Assembly (NCBI GenBank): GCA_023423045.1
Contig: JAFAGA010000085.1
Span: forward strand, 1-64,000
Reading direction: 5' to 3'
From: Bacillota bacterium
GTDB taxonomy: Bacteria; Bacillota; Clostridia; Lachnospirales; Lachnospiraceae
Length of the DNA stretch: 64,000 nt
The translations under genes were made by a program, and so were the position numbers. How positions within the stretch are numbered: the stretch's first letter is position 1; the number at the start of each line of letters is the position of its first letter. The notes beneath the pieces were generated by a model. That model was not told the DNA's origin, made no database searches, and worked only from the letters and a program-made list of their open reading frames with translations. Positions 17,292-26,649 of the stretch are shown here, in pieces.

Positions 17292-18290
17292 TTATTCACC
17301 GAAGTGCAATAGAATATCCCGAGCGGATTGTTCCGGCGTCAGCTCTGAGTTGTCCAGCCAGAATCCGATTCTTGGGGTTTTTCTCATGAAATCCGCATGC
17401 AGAGCTTCTAGTGAAAAACCGGTATAGCCAGTTTTTCCTCGCATCTTTTCACGCTTTTTTACAGTCTCCACATCTGGACACAATACGATTACATGAACAG
17501 GGTAATTCTCTAACATCTTCAACATGCGGAGCAGTTCCTCACCATAGTAGTTGTCCTGCAAAACAACGGAAAAACCGCTGTCATAATAGGTTTTTGCCGT
17601 TTCAGCTGCCAAGCGGTAACGCAGATGCAGTTGTCGGATAGCTTCTTCGGAGGGCTGTACGGACATGTCAGCCCGTCCGGCAACAATCATTTTACGAAAT
17701 ATATCGCCCCGCAGATGCACTCCTTTTTCCATTTTTAAGGCAAGTAATTGAGCGACTGTAGATTTTCCGGACGCCATAACCCCGGTGATTAAATAGATTG
17801 CTCTCTTCAGCGCTTCAAGATTTTTCAGATCGATATGATCAACTTCCCTCAATTCATATCCACTATGAAAAATTTTCTGAGCCTCTGCCGAAATACATGG
17901 AATCACTCTACCTTCAAATATTGAAGAAGAAAACCATTTTGCTTCAAAATGATACCAGCCGCCTTGCAGATCAGCCTGCCTGGCACTTCCATCTTCATCT
18001 ATTATTAAAGGGTGTATATCTATATAGCCAAGTTCCGGGTGATGCAGCTCAATGCGTGCAGGACTCCAATCAGTCGTGATTTTATATCCCTTATCTTTTA
18101 GTTCAGCCAATAAGGTTTCCTCAGATTCCCCATCGAAATCAACGTCTATATCTCTATGATCCCTATTTTGCTTTCCGGTCAGGATATCAACACCCCAACC
18201 ACCATCAATCCAATATTTTATATTTAAATCTTCTAACAGATTTAAAACATCAAATAGGTTTTCTTTACTTGTTGTTTCATTGTTATTCAT
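17292..18290 (-). CDS. Lincosamide nucleotidyltransferase (LnuA-like) fused to a P-loop kinase
   Basis: Residues 1-160 match LnuA-type lincosamide nucleotidyltransferases almost end to end: KYWIDGGWGVDILTGKQ, HRDIDVDFD with the metal-binding Asp residues, GYIDIHPL, FHSGYELREVDHIDLKNL. LnuA proteins stop there; this one continues for 170 residues into a small-molecule kinase-like domain with Walker A GVMASGKST near 172-180 and a lid Arg-rich segment KKREKMRGK. The start at 18290 has AGGAGA; an upstream 39-residue extension is probably not translated. Nucleotidylation of lincosamides is known for the first domain's family; the second domain's role is unknown. Confidence 0.85.
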   Translation of the reverse strand: MNNNETTSKENLFDVLNLLEDLNIKYWIDGGWGVDILTGKQNRDHRDIDVDFDGESEETLLAELKDKGYKITTDWSPARIELHHPELGYIDIHPLIIDEDGSARQADLQGGWYHFEAKWFSSSIFEGRVIPCISAEAQKIFHSGYELREVDHIDLKNLEALKRAIYLITGVMASGKSTVAQLLALKMEKGVHLRGDIFRKMIVAGRADMSVQPSEEAIRQLHLRYRLAAETAKTYYDSGFSVVLQDNYYGEELLRMLKMLENYPVHVIVLCPDVETVKKREKMRGKTGYTGFSLEALHADFMRKTPRIGFWLDNSELTPEQSARDILLHFGE

Positions 18291-18381
18291 AAAATCTCCT
18301 TTCTCAAAGGTTTTTTTATTGTTAATTTTAGGCATACAAAACCTACATATAAACAGGCATTTGTAAGGCAAGCTGTTCTTT

Positions 18382-19338
18382 TCAACACACGGCATGCAGT
18401 AATTCACATTCTTGTTTGAGATAACGAAGTGATTGGTTCATATCATCCTGTGTGAGCTTGTCAAACAGGATGCTTTCGACAAACTCATGGATATCTTCCA
18501 ATCTGCGCCGCAGCCTGTAAAAACGCATCGCCTCGACATTAATCTGATAGTCCTTGTGTGTGGTTTGGTAAATGGACATGAAATCCTCCCATGCGTAATC
18601 AAAAAAGAATGTTCCGGTAAATGAAAAGAGGTCGGCTTCAACAGGTGCAAGCTTCAATCCCTCCCAATCAATAAGGATAAGGTTTTTAGATTGTATCAGA
18701 TTCCAGCCGTGAAGATCTGTATGGCACATGACATAACGCATTTTAGAATTTTGCAGTAAGAGCCCCATGCTTTGAAGCGCTTCTGTCGCTTGGGCAAGTA
18801 ATGTCATATAGGGTTTTAGTACCTCTTGTAAGGAAGCGGAAGCATGTATATTCCCAAGCCGATTGGACAAAGTCGTACAAAATGAAACATCAAAGGTTTC
18901 AATTAAGCTGTTTGTCGATGCAGGTATTTCAGCACCATGAAAATGCAGTTCGGAAATTATTTGCGCAACTTCCCGTATTTGCTCCGGCTTCAATTTTTCA
19001 TCGCATATGGTTGAGCCTTCTATAAAGGGAAATACCATGTATAAAAAAGATGAATCTTCCTTTTTATAAGTTCTATCTCTGGTTAGAATCGGTGCGGTCA
19101 TTTTCTTTTGAAGTTTTGTGTTCTCATGTAACCACAGAACGACCGGCATATAGCTGTCGATTCGCGCAATCCAGTTTCTTGTGGAGGGCTTATGCTTGTC
19201 ATAAACTTTCAAAAAATAATCGCCACACTCAGAATGAACTTTCCATGCAGATGCTGACCAGCCCGCAGGAATCTGCTGTAATGACTGCACTTGTATTCCA
19301 TATTCATTATAAAGCATTTGTTCCATACTGTTATACAT
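18382..19338 (-). CDS. Aminoglycoside phosphotransferase (APH/choline kinase-like) protein
   Basis: The 318-residue protein has the APH kinase plan: an N-lobe with Lys in DYFLKVYDK, the Brenner motif HTDLHGWNLI (catalytic Asp) and the metal-binding IDWEG. Helical C-terminus is typical. The overall order resembles APH(9)-like spectinomycin kinases and related antibiotic kinases; which drug, if any, is unknown. GAGG precedes the start. It lies between the intact lnu-kinase gene and a duplicate of that gene's 5' end, implying insertion into a repeated lnu segment. Confidence 0.82.
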   Translation of the reverse strand: MYNSMEQMLYNEYGIQVQSLQQIPAGWSASAWKVHSECGDYFLKVYDKHKPSTRNWIARIDSYMPVVLWLHENTKLQKKMTAPILTRDRTYKKEDSSFLYMVFPFIEGSTICDEKLKPEQIREVAQIISELHFHGAEIPASTNSLIETFDVSFCTTLSNRLGNIHASASLQEVLKPYMTLLAQATEALQSMGLLLQNSKMRYVMCHTDLHGWNLIQSKNLILIDWEGLKLAPVEADLFSFTGTFFFDYAWEDFMSIYQTTHKDYQINVEAMRFYRLRRRLEDIHEFVESILFDKLTQDDMNQSLRYLKQECELLHAVC

Positions 19339-19401
19339 TGTAAATACCTCGTTTTAATTGTATGATAAGTTTCTATTTATCCCTAATAAGTTTACCCGTT
19401 C

Positions 19402-19446
19402 CAAATAGGTTTTCTTTACTTGTTGTTTCATTGTTATTCATAAAAT
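19402..19446 (-). repeat. Duplicate of the lnu-kinase gene 5' end
   Basis: Forty-five bases are identical to 18251-18295, which covers the start codon and first 13 codons of the Lnu-fusion gene (MNNNETTSKENLF). Here the frame then runs into GTGKLIRDK and a stop. It is a dead 5' fragment left by duplication or recombination. Confidence 0.9.
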
Positions 19447-19567
19447 TTCCTTGCCCAAATAACTTTTTATTGTTGAAAAAATTCACATTTTCATACTATA
19501 CTGCAAAGTGTTTTATCCTAACGTTATATTCCAATTTATTGTTACAACAATCGACTTTTACTTTATC

Positions 19568-20782
19568 CTACTTTCGTGGAAGAACGAACAGGGCACTTAT
19601 CAGCGTAAGTATAAGGAGCGCGATTCCGGATACAAAAAACCACAACGATACTCCGCGATTTTCGGTAATTGGGCCTGCTATGAGCAATCCCAAAGGCATA
19701 GTAGCTGAGCTGAGGCTTCCAATCAAGGAAAAGGCACGCCCCATTCGTTCAGGCGGGATGGTTTCCTGCATATAGGCGATATAGGGGATATTATACAAGT
19801 TACTGCTTGCCCCAAGTAGTGTGCATAATGCTGCAAATATCCAAAACCAGAACATCTCTGCAGGCAATAGACCGCAGAGCAACGAAGATGTTCCCATACC
19901 TAAAAGTCCCAGATGGATAACCGGAAATTTATTTTTGATGGTACCGAATTTTCCAAGGATTATCGCGCAGAGCATCATCCCGCCTGCGTAACCGAAGTTG
20001 ACCATACTCGCATGCCATGCGTCAGCTTTGAAGTAATCACTTGTCATAAGCGGATAGTAGGTGGATAAAGGTGCGTAAAACACCATGCCGAGCATGGTGG
20101 CCGATGTCACGATAAAGAGCTTTCTATCCTGCCATATGGCTGCCGCACCTTCCTTCATTTCATGGAAAAAATGCGGAATTTGTTGTGTTTTCCTCTCCGG
20201 ATCAAGTATTTTTACAAGTGCCACAGTAGCACTGGCTACAAGCGCGCCTGCCAAATCAGACAATAAAATGATCCAAAGGGGTAGGGCAGCATACATGGCT
20301 GCGCCAAGTACAGGCCCCAGCAGGAAAGCACCCGACTGCATAAACTGACTCCATCCGTTGGCACGCACCAGCTCCTGTTGCGGCACCAGCATGGGTACCG
20401 CTGCCTGGATGGCTGGACTGTGAAAAACATTGCCTATAGCTCTAATACCCAGCACCACACAAACCGACCAATAGGGTGGTGTATCAAACAAAAATACCAG
20501 AGCAAAAACAAGGGCTACTAATCCAATGAAAAGGTCTGCTGCTATGATGACGGTTTTACGGCTAAGTCGGTCAACCCATACTCCCACAAAAGGACCGAGA
20601 ATAAGTTGAGGTAAAAAGGCGAACACGCCCGCGATGGACATCATAATAGGGGATCCCGTTTCACTTGCCAGCCACCATATTAGAGAAAACTGCACAGCGG
20701 CACTGCCTATCAGCGACACTGTCTGCCCTCCGGCAATGGTAAGAAAGTTTCGTTTCCAATTATTTTGACTATATTGATTCAC
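19568..20782 (-). CDS. MFS efflux transporter, Mef(A)-like (pump 2)
   Basis: The 404-residue protein shares with pump 1 the GQTVSLIGSAAVQFSLIWW start, GPFVGVWVDRLSRKTVI loop and IRAIGNVFHSPAIQAAVP segment, and about 12 hydrophobic helices. The likely start is the GTG at 20782, eight bases after AAGGAG; an earlier in-frame start at 20812 would overlap that site. It is a drug/proton antiporter type; the substrate is not known. Confidence 0.87.
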   Translation of the reverse strand: MNQYSQNNWKRNFLTIAGGQTVSLIGSAAVQFSLIWWLASETGSPIMMSIAGVFAFLPQLILGPFVGVWVDRLSRKTVIIAADLFIGLVALVFALVFLFDTPPYWSVCVVLGIRAIGNVFHSPAIQAAVPMLVPQQELVRANGWSQFMQSGAFLLGPVLGAAMYAALPLWIILLSDLAGALVASATVALVKILDPERKTQQIPHFFHEMKEGAAAIWQDRKLFIVTSATMLGMVFYAPLSTYYPLMTSDYFKADAWHASMVNFGYAGGMMLCAIILGKFGTIKNKFPVIHLGLLGMGTSSLLCGLLPAEMFWFWIFAALCTLLGASSNLYNIPYIAYMQETIPPERMGRAFSLIGSLSSATMPLGLLIAGPITENRGVSLWFFVSGIALLILTLISALFVLPRK

Positions 20783-20994
20783 AAGTATTTTCTCCTTATC
20801 CAACCTGACCACACAACCCTGTAAAAATCAAAAAAACATCAAAACCGATACTCGTAAACTTCTGACATCTAACCTGACCCCTCAAACTGTTAGCAATAGA
20901 GAATACAAGATCGACTTCTTTGCTGACACTAATGCTGGCGTCATCCATCACAACGTCGGTAATTCATTCTTTAGCCATTCTGAAGGCCTCCATA

Positions 20995-21201
20995 TTAATA
21001 ATCATTGATATCAATCCCGGCTTTAAGCAGCCTTGCGTAGCGCTCGTTAGACATAACAACCACGATGGGCTTGCCATTCTTGAGAACGAATGCAGTTTTA
21101 TCTCCGTCAGCTATTGCGGTCAGTATCTTGGATGACTGACCTTTCAAGAAATCACCAATATTGTGATGTTCCATCGGTTCTATCGGTTTTTTGTCTGGCA
21201 C
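20995..21201 (-). CDS. Phd/YefM-type antitoxin-like protein, apparently without toxin
   Basis: The frame resembles Phd/YefM antitoxins: an N-terminal MEHHNIGDFLKGQSSKIL segment and a central TAFVLKNGKPIVVVMSNERYARLLKAG, which is the conserved beta-strand and helix of the DNA-binding fold. The GTG at 21201 has AAGGAGG at the right distance; a longer ATG start at 21219 would place that site inside the gene. No RelE/Doc-like toxin frame adjoins it, so it may be an orphan. Confidence 0.7.
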   Translation of the reverse strand: MPDKKPIEPMEHHNIGDFLKGQSSKILTAIADGDKTAFVLKNGKPIVVVMSNERYARLLKAGIDINDY

Positions 21202-21808
21202 TTTCAGCCCCTCCTTCATCGTGCATAGTCATACATATAGTATTTTATCACAGAGTAATTACAATTGGAATGCCTTTTTCAATGTCTTTTTATGAGCAAA
21301 TTGCAACTCAGTGCATATAATGGTTTAAAATCTTCGTAAAAAAAGATTCACATGGCGTGTGAGTTTTAGGCGGCGGTAGTGTGGCGGTAACGTCAGCACT
21401 GCTGCCGTTTTTTGTGTTCATAAAAAAGCCGTGAGAGTCCAGTATTACTGGGTTCTCACGACCTTTTGCGTTTTAGTACATCGGGCATTTCGGGGCTTGG
21501 TGTGGAACACCTCGACCGATACACAAAAGTAATCGTTAAATTTCAGGGTAGCGGTGCATTTTTCAGAGTAACCGTTAAAAGATAGTGGGTAATGGTTAAA
21601 AGTGAACCTCTCAATCGTGAATCTATACGTCTACGGCGTTATCCTCGCTGCGGACTTCATACCGCTTTTCGGGCTTTCCGTACACATTCATCAACTGGCG
21701 ACTTGTTGCGAACGAGTTATCCTCAAGTTAGTTTTGCTTCCAAGCATTATTTCTTCGATGACCGGAGGTAGTTGCTCACTCCATGTCAGCTGTTCCTTGC
21801 AGAGTCTT
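21202..21808. other. Gene-free stretch with a long hairpin and decayed coding bits
   Basis: No intact gene is visible. A strong hairpin at 21429-21463 (CGTGAGA with TCTCACG, inner CCAGT with ACTGG) may be a terminator or element end. On the minus strand from about 21780 to 21620 short frames such as RLCKEQLTWSEQLPPVIEEIML and QLMNVYGKPEKRYEVRSED read like broken protein sequence in two frames, suggesting a decayed gene I cannot name. Confidence 0.4.
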
Positions 21809-22405
21809 TCAATTTGTTAGGTAATCTGCATATACTAACAATCCATGCTTATTACAATAAACATATAGTTTACCGCCAGTAATTATAGGAAACCTACAAC
21901 TTGGACTTTGTTCCGGGTACAAGCGATTCAGAAATACTCTGTCACTTTTAACAAAGGCCATAAAGGAAATATAATGTTCTTTGGTCATTGGATGGTCAAA
22001 GGTGATAAAGTAATCCGTATCCATTTCCTCCACTGTGATTTTGGGTGCAATAGTCGCATCCGTAGGGAGGATGCGTTCTAATTTTCTTCCGCAACAGAAA
22101 ATAGAGGCACTTCCTGTGCTAACCAGAATATTTCCGCAGGAAGGACATACATAAAAACGTATTTTATCAATGTTGCCGCTATCTGGCTTGTTTGATGTAA
22201 TTTCACCCTCCATCATCGGTTTCATATCAACGCCCAAAATAGCAGACAGTTCCGGCCACAGCGATAGATCAGGACACCCTAAACCACATTCCCATTTAGA
22301 AACCGTTTTATTTTGAATACCCAACGCATCTGCAATATTTTTCTGAGTAAGGTTTTTTTCTTTTCGCAGCTTGGCTATTAAATTGCCTATTTTCACACAA
22401 TCCAT
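21809..22405 (-). CDS. XRE-family transcriptional regulator with zinc-ribbon-like C-terminal part
   Basis: Residues 5-60 form a classic Cro/CI helix-turn-helix (IGNLIAKLRKEKNLTQKNIADALGIQ, then KTVSKWECGLGCPDLSLW). The C-terminal 120 residues contain CPSCG and a CC pair, suggesting a metal-binding ribbon, and a segment FITFDHPMTKEHYISFMAFVKSD resembling desulfoferrodoxin-type domains. It may sense metal or oxidants. The gene is read in the same direction as the AAA/VWA operon and could regulate it. Confidence 0.82.
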   Translation of the reverse strand: MDCVKIGNLIAKLRKEKNLTQKNIADALGIQNKTVSKWECGLGCPDLSLWPELSAILGVDMKPMMEGEITSNKPDSGNIDKIRFYVCPSCGNILVSTGSASIFCCGRKLERILPTDATIAPKITVEEMDTDYFITFDHPMTKEHYISFMAFVKSDRVFLNRLYPEQSPSCRFPIITGGKLYVYCNKHGLLVYADYLTN

Positions 22406-22438
22406 GCCACCACCTCCATTTCTGCTTAGTATACCATA

Positions 22439-24472
22439 CTACAGGAACCTTGCGATTACTTGTACCAATCTTGCCGGGAGCTGCTTCAAATCGGTAATAT
22501 CCAATGTGTTTTCAGCACCGTAAAGTTCACGGATAGCCTCTTTATCCTGCCCAATAGCTGCAGCAAGGAACTGGATGCCTTTTCGCCTATATTCCTGCAA
22601 AGTATCTTTCATATCACGAGCTGCTTTTTCACCTGTATAATCGGGCATAGCCTTAGGCTGACCGTCGCTGATGCTGATTATTACTTTGGTTCTTTGCGGT
22701 GCCTTAAACAACCTATCGGAAATAATCCGTAGTGCCATACCATCCCGATTGTTGCTGCGAGCCTGAATGTTCATAAGAGCATATTTTTCATCTGCATCTT
22801 TGCTTTCAAAGTCTACATAGGCATAGACGGACATTTGCTCCAGCTTGGAGCGGTCTGCTGTATCCCCGTAAACCATGATCGGAATGCCGCACCCGGTGCA
22901 GAATTCATATAAAGCGACTGCGGCCTGTTTTGCTGCATCTAAACGGCCAAAGGCTGACATTGATGCTGATTCATCAATTCTGAGAGCAACTGCAAGGGAG
23001 GGTTCTTCCTCAGGTGGGCGCTTGCGGGCAAATACGCGGAAATCCAAAGAAGCAGCCTGATCCGCACAGAATTTTGTGCCATAAAGCTGAGATTTAGCAA
23101 ATTCAGCGGAAACTTCATGCTCTAAAAGCGGGTTTGTTTTTCGGATTAGTTCCCGAATAACTGGCATCAAAGTTGCAATCATGCTGTTATATTCTTCTCT
23201 GTCCTGAGCGGCAGCTTCCGGGCGGTGGACAATAAGCTTAATATCTTCATGGCAGCTGCCTTGAACACTTTGCCGGGCTTCTTTGTTTAATTGTTTGCGA
23301 AATTCCCTTTTTTGTTCATTTGAAACGGGTTTATCCAGCTCATGGTAAACTGGAGTGCCATTTTCTCCATTATCATTGCTTGACACATCAGAATTCTTAT
23401 CGCTGCTCGTATCCGAATGCCCCTCACTGTCTGCTGATTTTCTCAGACGGATTGCATTTTTATCAGCTTTATCTGTTTCTGCAGAGTATTCTCCGTTTCC
23501 TGAAATATGAAGTTCCATTACTTCCGAATTCTCCCCATCCGGATGAGAATGACAGATAATATCTAATTCTTCAAGCTTATCTGTCAAACCGTGGCTTACC
23601 AGTGCCTGCTCTAAAATGGCAAGCTCCTGTGGGTCAGTGGTAATTTTATAGAGCACCTTATGATATAGGGTACTTCGCACTGGTGCACCACTTGCGACAG
23701 CATCAACCCAAAAGATATAGGAGCGCATCCCAGCCACACCTTTAATTGCATTAGCCCGAGCTGTTTCATCCAGCAGCATAATTGTTTCGGCTAAAAGAGA
23801 AAGAACATTTTCAGATCGATAACCGGTCTTAGCTTCGGCCCGTTCCATCATAACTTCTTTGGGTGGTAAATCCAGTTTTTCTGCATGTTGCACTCTATCA
23901 CGCAAAGCCTCATTTAAAGGGCGGTAGCCATTGTAGCCGCGGTTTGTTGTAATAACAGCAATAAAATCCGGATGCCTATGTGCGATACGGGTGGGTAAGT
24001 TTAGACTACCATCCGGTTCCAGTGCAGAATTTAGAGCCATTAAAACAGCGGCGTCCCGGATGACTGTCGGTTCCTGAATCTCCAAGAGCCATCCATTTTC
24101 ATAAGCGCGGACAATTTCTGATGGATAATAGCAATATTCAACCGTATCTGATTTATCCTTTTCAGATAATACCGGTAAAATAGAGCCCAACACATCGGAT
24201 TTATCCATATCTGCAAAACAGGTTATTTTCGTATAAGGCAGGTTAAAATCAGCAGAGAGGGCTTTGGCAAGCTGGGTTTTCCCCGATCCTGCATCGCCCT
24301 CCAGTAAAACTGTACTGATTTTCATTTCACCGCGGTTCCAATTCCTTACTACTTCTTGATATATACGTTTTTCTGCTTCACTTTCAATATGCGAAGGAGG
24401 TTTTTGCCAGACAAGGGATTGCTCCTCTTCTGTCAGCTGTCTGGCAGGTGACAAAACACAAGTCTGTTTCAT
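22439..24472 (-). CDS. AAA+ ATPase with C-terminal von Willebrand factor A domain
   Basis: The 677-residue protein combines a MoxR-like AAA+ module (Walker A LEGDAGSGKTQLAKAL near residues 58-72; Asn/Arg-rich sensor region TTNRGYNGYRPLNEALRDR near 175-195) with a VWA domain near 495-670 whose MIDAS-like motif reads IDESASMS, with a later DGQ. MoxR-VWA proteins act as metal-dependent chaperones that mature other complexes; here both are one chain. It is followed upstream by two small genes in a probable operon (one base apart). A role in the cargo's biology is not known. Confidence 0.88.
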   Translation of the reverse strand: MKQTCVLSPARQLTEEEQSLVWQKPPSHIESEAEKRIYQEVVRNWNRGEMKISTVLLEGDAGSGKTQLAKALSADFNLPYTKITCFADMDKSDVLGSILPVLSEKDKSDTVEYCYYPSEIVRAYENGWLLEIQEPTVIRDAAVLMALNSALEPDGSLNLPTRIAHRHPDFIAVITTNRGYNGYRPLNEALRDRVQHAEKLDLPPKEVMMERAEAKTGYRSENVLSLLAETIMLLDETARANAIKGVAGMRSYIFWVDAVASGAPVRSTLYHKVLYKITTDPQELAILEQALVSHGLTDKLEELDIICHSHPDGENSEVMELHISGNGEYSAETDKADKNAIRLRKSADSEGHSDTSSDKNSDVSSNDNGENGTPVYHELDKPVSNEQKREFRKQLNKEARQSVQGSCHEDIKLIVHRPEAAAQDREEYNSMIATLMPVIRELIRKTNPLLEHEVSAEFAKSQLYGTKFCADQAASLDFRVFARKRPPEEEPSLAVALRIDESASMSAFGRLDAAKQAAVALYEFCTGCGIPIMVYGDTADRSKLEQMSVYAYVDFESKDADEKYALMNIQARSNNRDGMALRIISDRLFKAPQRTKVIISISDGQPKAMPDYTGEKAARDMKDTLQEYRRKGIQFLAAAIGQDKEAIRELYGAENTLDITDLKQLPARLVQVIARFL

Positions 24473-24473
24473 A

Positions 24474-24938
24474 TTAATATAACTCCAATTCTTCTAAAAT
24501 GCGGCTAAGGACCCGCTTACGTTCTCCAACCAATTCCCCTAAATCATTCAGACTTTGGGCAAATGCTTTAATGTCCTCATTGATGTTTTGATTATCTACA
24601 CAAACTTCTACAGGTAATACCCCACCTTGTACCCCAACTCGTTCCACTGTGGGTTTTTCCGGGTCATATAAAAGCGGAAGCCGGTAAGCCTCTTTAAAAT
24701 AAAGCAATGTTCTGGATAAAAAGATCATCAAGTCAAATACTTGATGGATAGGTAGCTCCTGTGCCAAAAACAATTCGCCATCTTTACCGGTTTTCCAGAT
24801 CTGTGCGGCAATCTGCATTTTTTTATTTTCATCCAGCATAGGTTCACCTAATGTTAAGCTTTTGATGTCAGATTGATAAGCGTTTCTACCGTCTATGAGG
24901 TCATAATCGTTCGACACCATAACAATTTTTTCATTCAT
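24474..24938 (-). CDS. Protein of unknown function in AAA/VWA operon
   Basis: The 154-residue acidic protein (MNEKIVMVSNDYDLIDGRNAY...) has no clear membrane segment, with one semi-hydrophobic stretch HQVFDLMIFLSRTLLYFKEAY. I do not recognise the family. The ATG at 24938 has AAGGAGG at the best distance. Its stop is one base before the AAA/VWA start, and its 5' end overlaps the GIY-YIG-like gene, so the three are translationally coupled. Confidence 0.7.
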   Translation of the reverse strand: MNEKIVMVSNDYDLIDGRNAYQSDIKSLTLGEPMLDENKKMQIAAQIWKTGKDGELFLAQELPIHQVFDLMIFLSRTLLYFKEAYRLPLLYDPEKPTVERVGVQGGVLPVEVCVDNQNINEDIKAFAQSLNDLGELVGERKRVLSRILEELELY

Positions 24939-25279
24939 CGCCATATCCTCCTTGCATTTGGATTAGCAGCGAGACACTGCTCTCTTAAACTTTCTAATTT
25001 TGCTGTATGATCTTCGCTTGGGTCATCATACTTTAGCACTTTGATAACTGATAGTTCAAAGCCTTCCGGGCCATATTTGTTCCAAAGTTCCTGTAATTTT
25101 TTATTAGGGTGCCAGTTGGCTGACAATTTCATATTAGTGCCGTTAAAATCCGCCTTTGTATCTTTGGAAATACCTAAGAATATTTCGCCGGTTTCTTTAC
25201 AGCAGTAAGAAATTACACCCATTTCCGGATGCCTGTTTTTATAGGATTCCAAAAGTTTTTTTTTTCTTTTTATATCCAT
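24935..25279 (-). CDS. GIY-YIG nuclease-family-like protein
   Basis: The 114-residue protein begins MDIKRKKKLLESYKNRHPEMG and contains VISYCCKETGEIFLGISKDT, a variant of the GIY-YIG strand pair, then HPNKKLQELWNKYGPEGFELSVIKVL, typical of a family usually annotated as GIY-YIG nucleases. The canonical GIY/YIG residues and catalytic Arg/Glu are not all evident, so activity is doubtful. It is the first gene of a three-gene coupled operon with the AAA/VWA protein. Confidence 0.65.
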   Translation of the reverse strand: MDIKRKKKLLESYKNRHPEMGVISYCCKETGEIFLGISKDTKADFNGTNMKLSANWHPNKKLQELWNKYGPEGFELSVIKVLKYDDPSEDHTAKLESLREQCLAANPNARRIWR

Positions 25280-25321
25280 TGTTTTCACCTCGACTTTAGT
25301 ATACACTTATATGCTCTAAAA

Positions 25322-25362
25322 AATAATCCACGCTCCGTAGACAAAACAGAGCGCGGGTTATT
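25322..25362 (-). terminator. Terminator of MFS pump 3
   Basis: On the minus strand an imperfect stem (AATAACCCGCGCTC with GAGCGTGGATTATT) is followed by T-rich sequence. Its distal half (18 bp) is repeated at 26650-26667, upstream of the pump. Confidence 0.65.
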
Positions 25363-26600
25363 CAAAAGTCCCATTTGATCTTTTTTTGGAAAAGCAGTGC
25401 AATTGAAGTAATAAGGCAAATCCCAATGCCTGAAATGAAAAACCACTTACTAATACCGATAATTTCGGCCACCGGGCTTGCTATGGCAAGTCCAATCGGC
25501 ATTGTCACAGATGAAGTTACTGATAGCAAAGAAAATGCTCTGCCCATTTTTTCGCGCGAAATGGTTTCGTGCATATAAGCCGTTAATGGTATGGTATGGA
25601 TATTACCACCTCCGCCAATAAAAGCACAGGCAAAAATGAAAAGCCAGCACGCTATAAGCGATGATGGCAGTAAGCCACAGAACAGAACAGCAATTCCCAT
25701 AATCCCAAGACCAACATAAGCCGTTTTCAGTTTGTTCTTTACTCTCAATCTGCTGCTAAGTAGTATGGCACTTGCCATCATACCCAGCGCACAGCTCAAA
25801 GACCCTGCACTGGCATACCATGCACCCGCGTGAAAATGGCTGCTGATCATTAGCGGGAAAAAAGTTGTCAAAGGCATATAGAAAATCAAACACAAAGTTT
25901 CGGCTATAATGATAACAAGCAGTTTTCTATCTGCGGCGTACACCGATAATCCTTCCTTGAAATCGTCTTTAAAGCTTTGCTTTACTTTGTTTTTTGCTAT
26001 CAGCTTCGGAACTTTTACTACACCTAATAAACAACAAGCCACAATAGCTCCCGTAAGATCAGTAAGCAATATGGCATTTATGGGGAAAGCTGCATACATG
26101 GCTGCACCTAAAATAGGCCCAAGTATATAGGAACCAGACTGCATCATCTGATTCCAGCTGTTTGCCTGTACAAGCTGCTCCGCAGGAACCATTTGCGGAA
26201 TAATTGAACGAATAGACGGGCAATGGAATGTATTCCCAATCGCTCGCATTAAAAGTACAAGCAACGAAATCCAAATTGGCATCTCATAAAGCCACAATAA
26301 AAGCGCAAATACAGCGGCAGACAGTCCTACAAACAGGTCAGCACAAATACAAATGACCTTTCGATTATACCGGTCAGCTATAACCCCGGCAGCTGGGCTG
26401 AATAAAACTACAGGAACATAAGCTACCATACCAGATAACCCCAAGAGCAATGCGGAATTTGTTTCGCTGGTAATCCACCAAATTAATGCAAACTGAACAG
26501 CGGAACTCCCAATTAGTGAAATAGACTGCCCAATAACAATCAGAAAAAATGGTAATTTCCACTTTTGTTCTGTTGTCATGGTTATTTTTGAATTATCCAT
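25362..26600 (-). CDS. MFS efflux transporter, Mef(A)-like (pump 3)
   Basis: The 412-residue protein again shows GQSISLIGSSAVQFALIWW, a loop with AAGVIADRYNRKVIC, MRAIGNTFHCPSIRSIIP and about 12 helices. The start at 26600 is nine bases after AGGAGG. It is the third paralogue in 12 kb. Differences between the three are large enough that they are old paralogues rather than fresh copies. Substrate unknown. Confidence 0.87.
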   Translation of the reverse strand: MDNSKITMTTEQKWKLPFFLIVIGQSISLIGSSAVQFALIWWITSETNSALLLGLSGMVAYVPVVLFSPAAGVIADRYNRKVICICADLFVGLSAAVFALLLWLYEMPIWISLLVLLMRAIGNTFHCPSIRSIIPQMVPAEQLVQANSWNQMMQSGSYILGPILGAAMYAAFPINAILLTDLTGAIVACCLLGVVKVPKLIAKNKVKQSFKDDFKEGLSVYAADRKLLVIIIAETLCLIFYMPLTTFFPLMISSHFHAGAWYASAGSLSCALGMMASAILLSSRLRVKNKLKTAYVGLGIMGIAVLFCGLLPSSLIACWLFIFACAFIGGGGNIHTIPLTAYMHETISREKMGRAFSLLSVTSSVTMPIGLAIASPVAEIIGISKWFFISGIGICLITSIALLFQKKIKWDF

Positions 26601-26649
26601 AATCATTTACCTCCTCTTACTTATTGTAAAAGGATATGATATATAGAAC

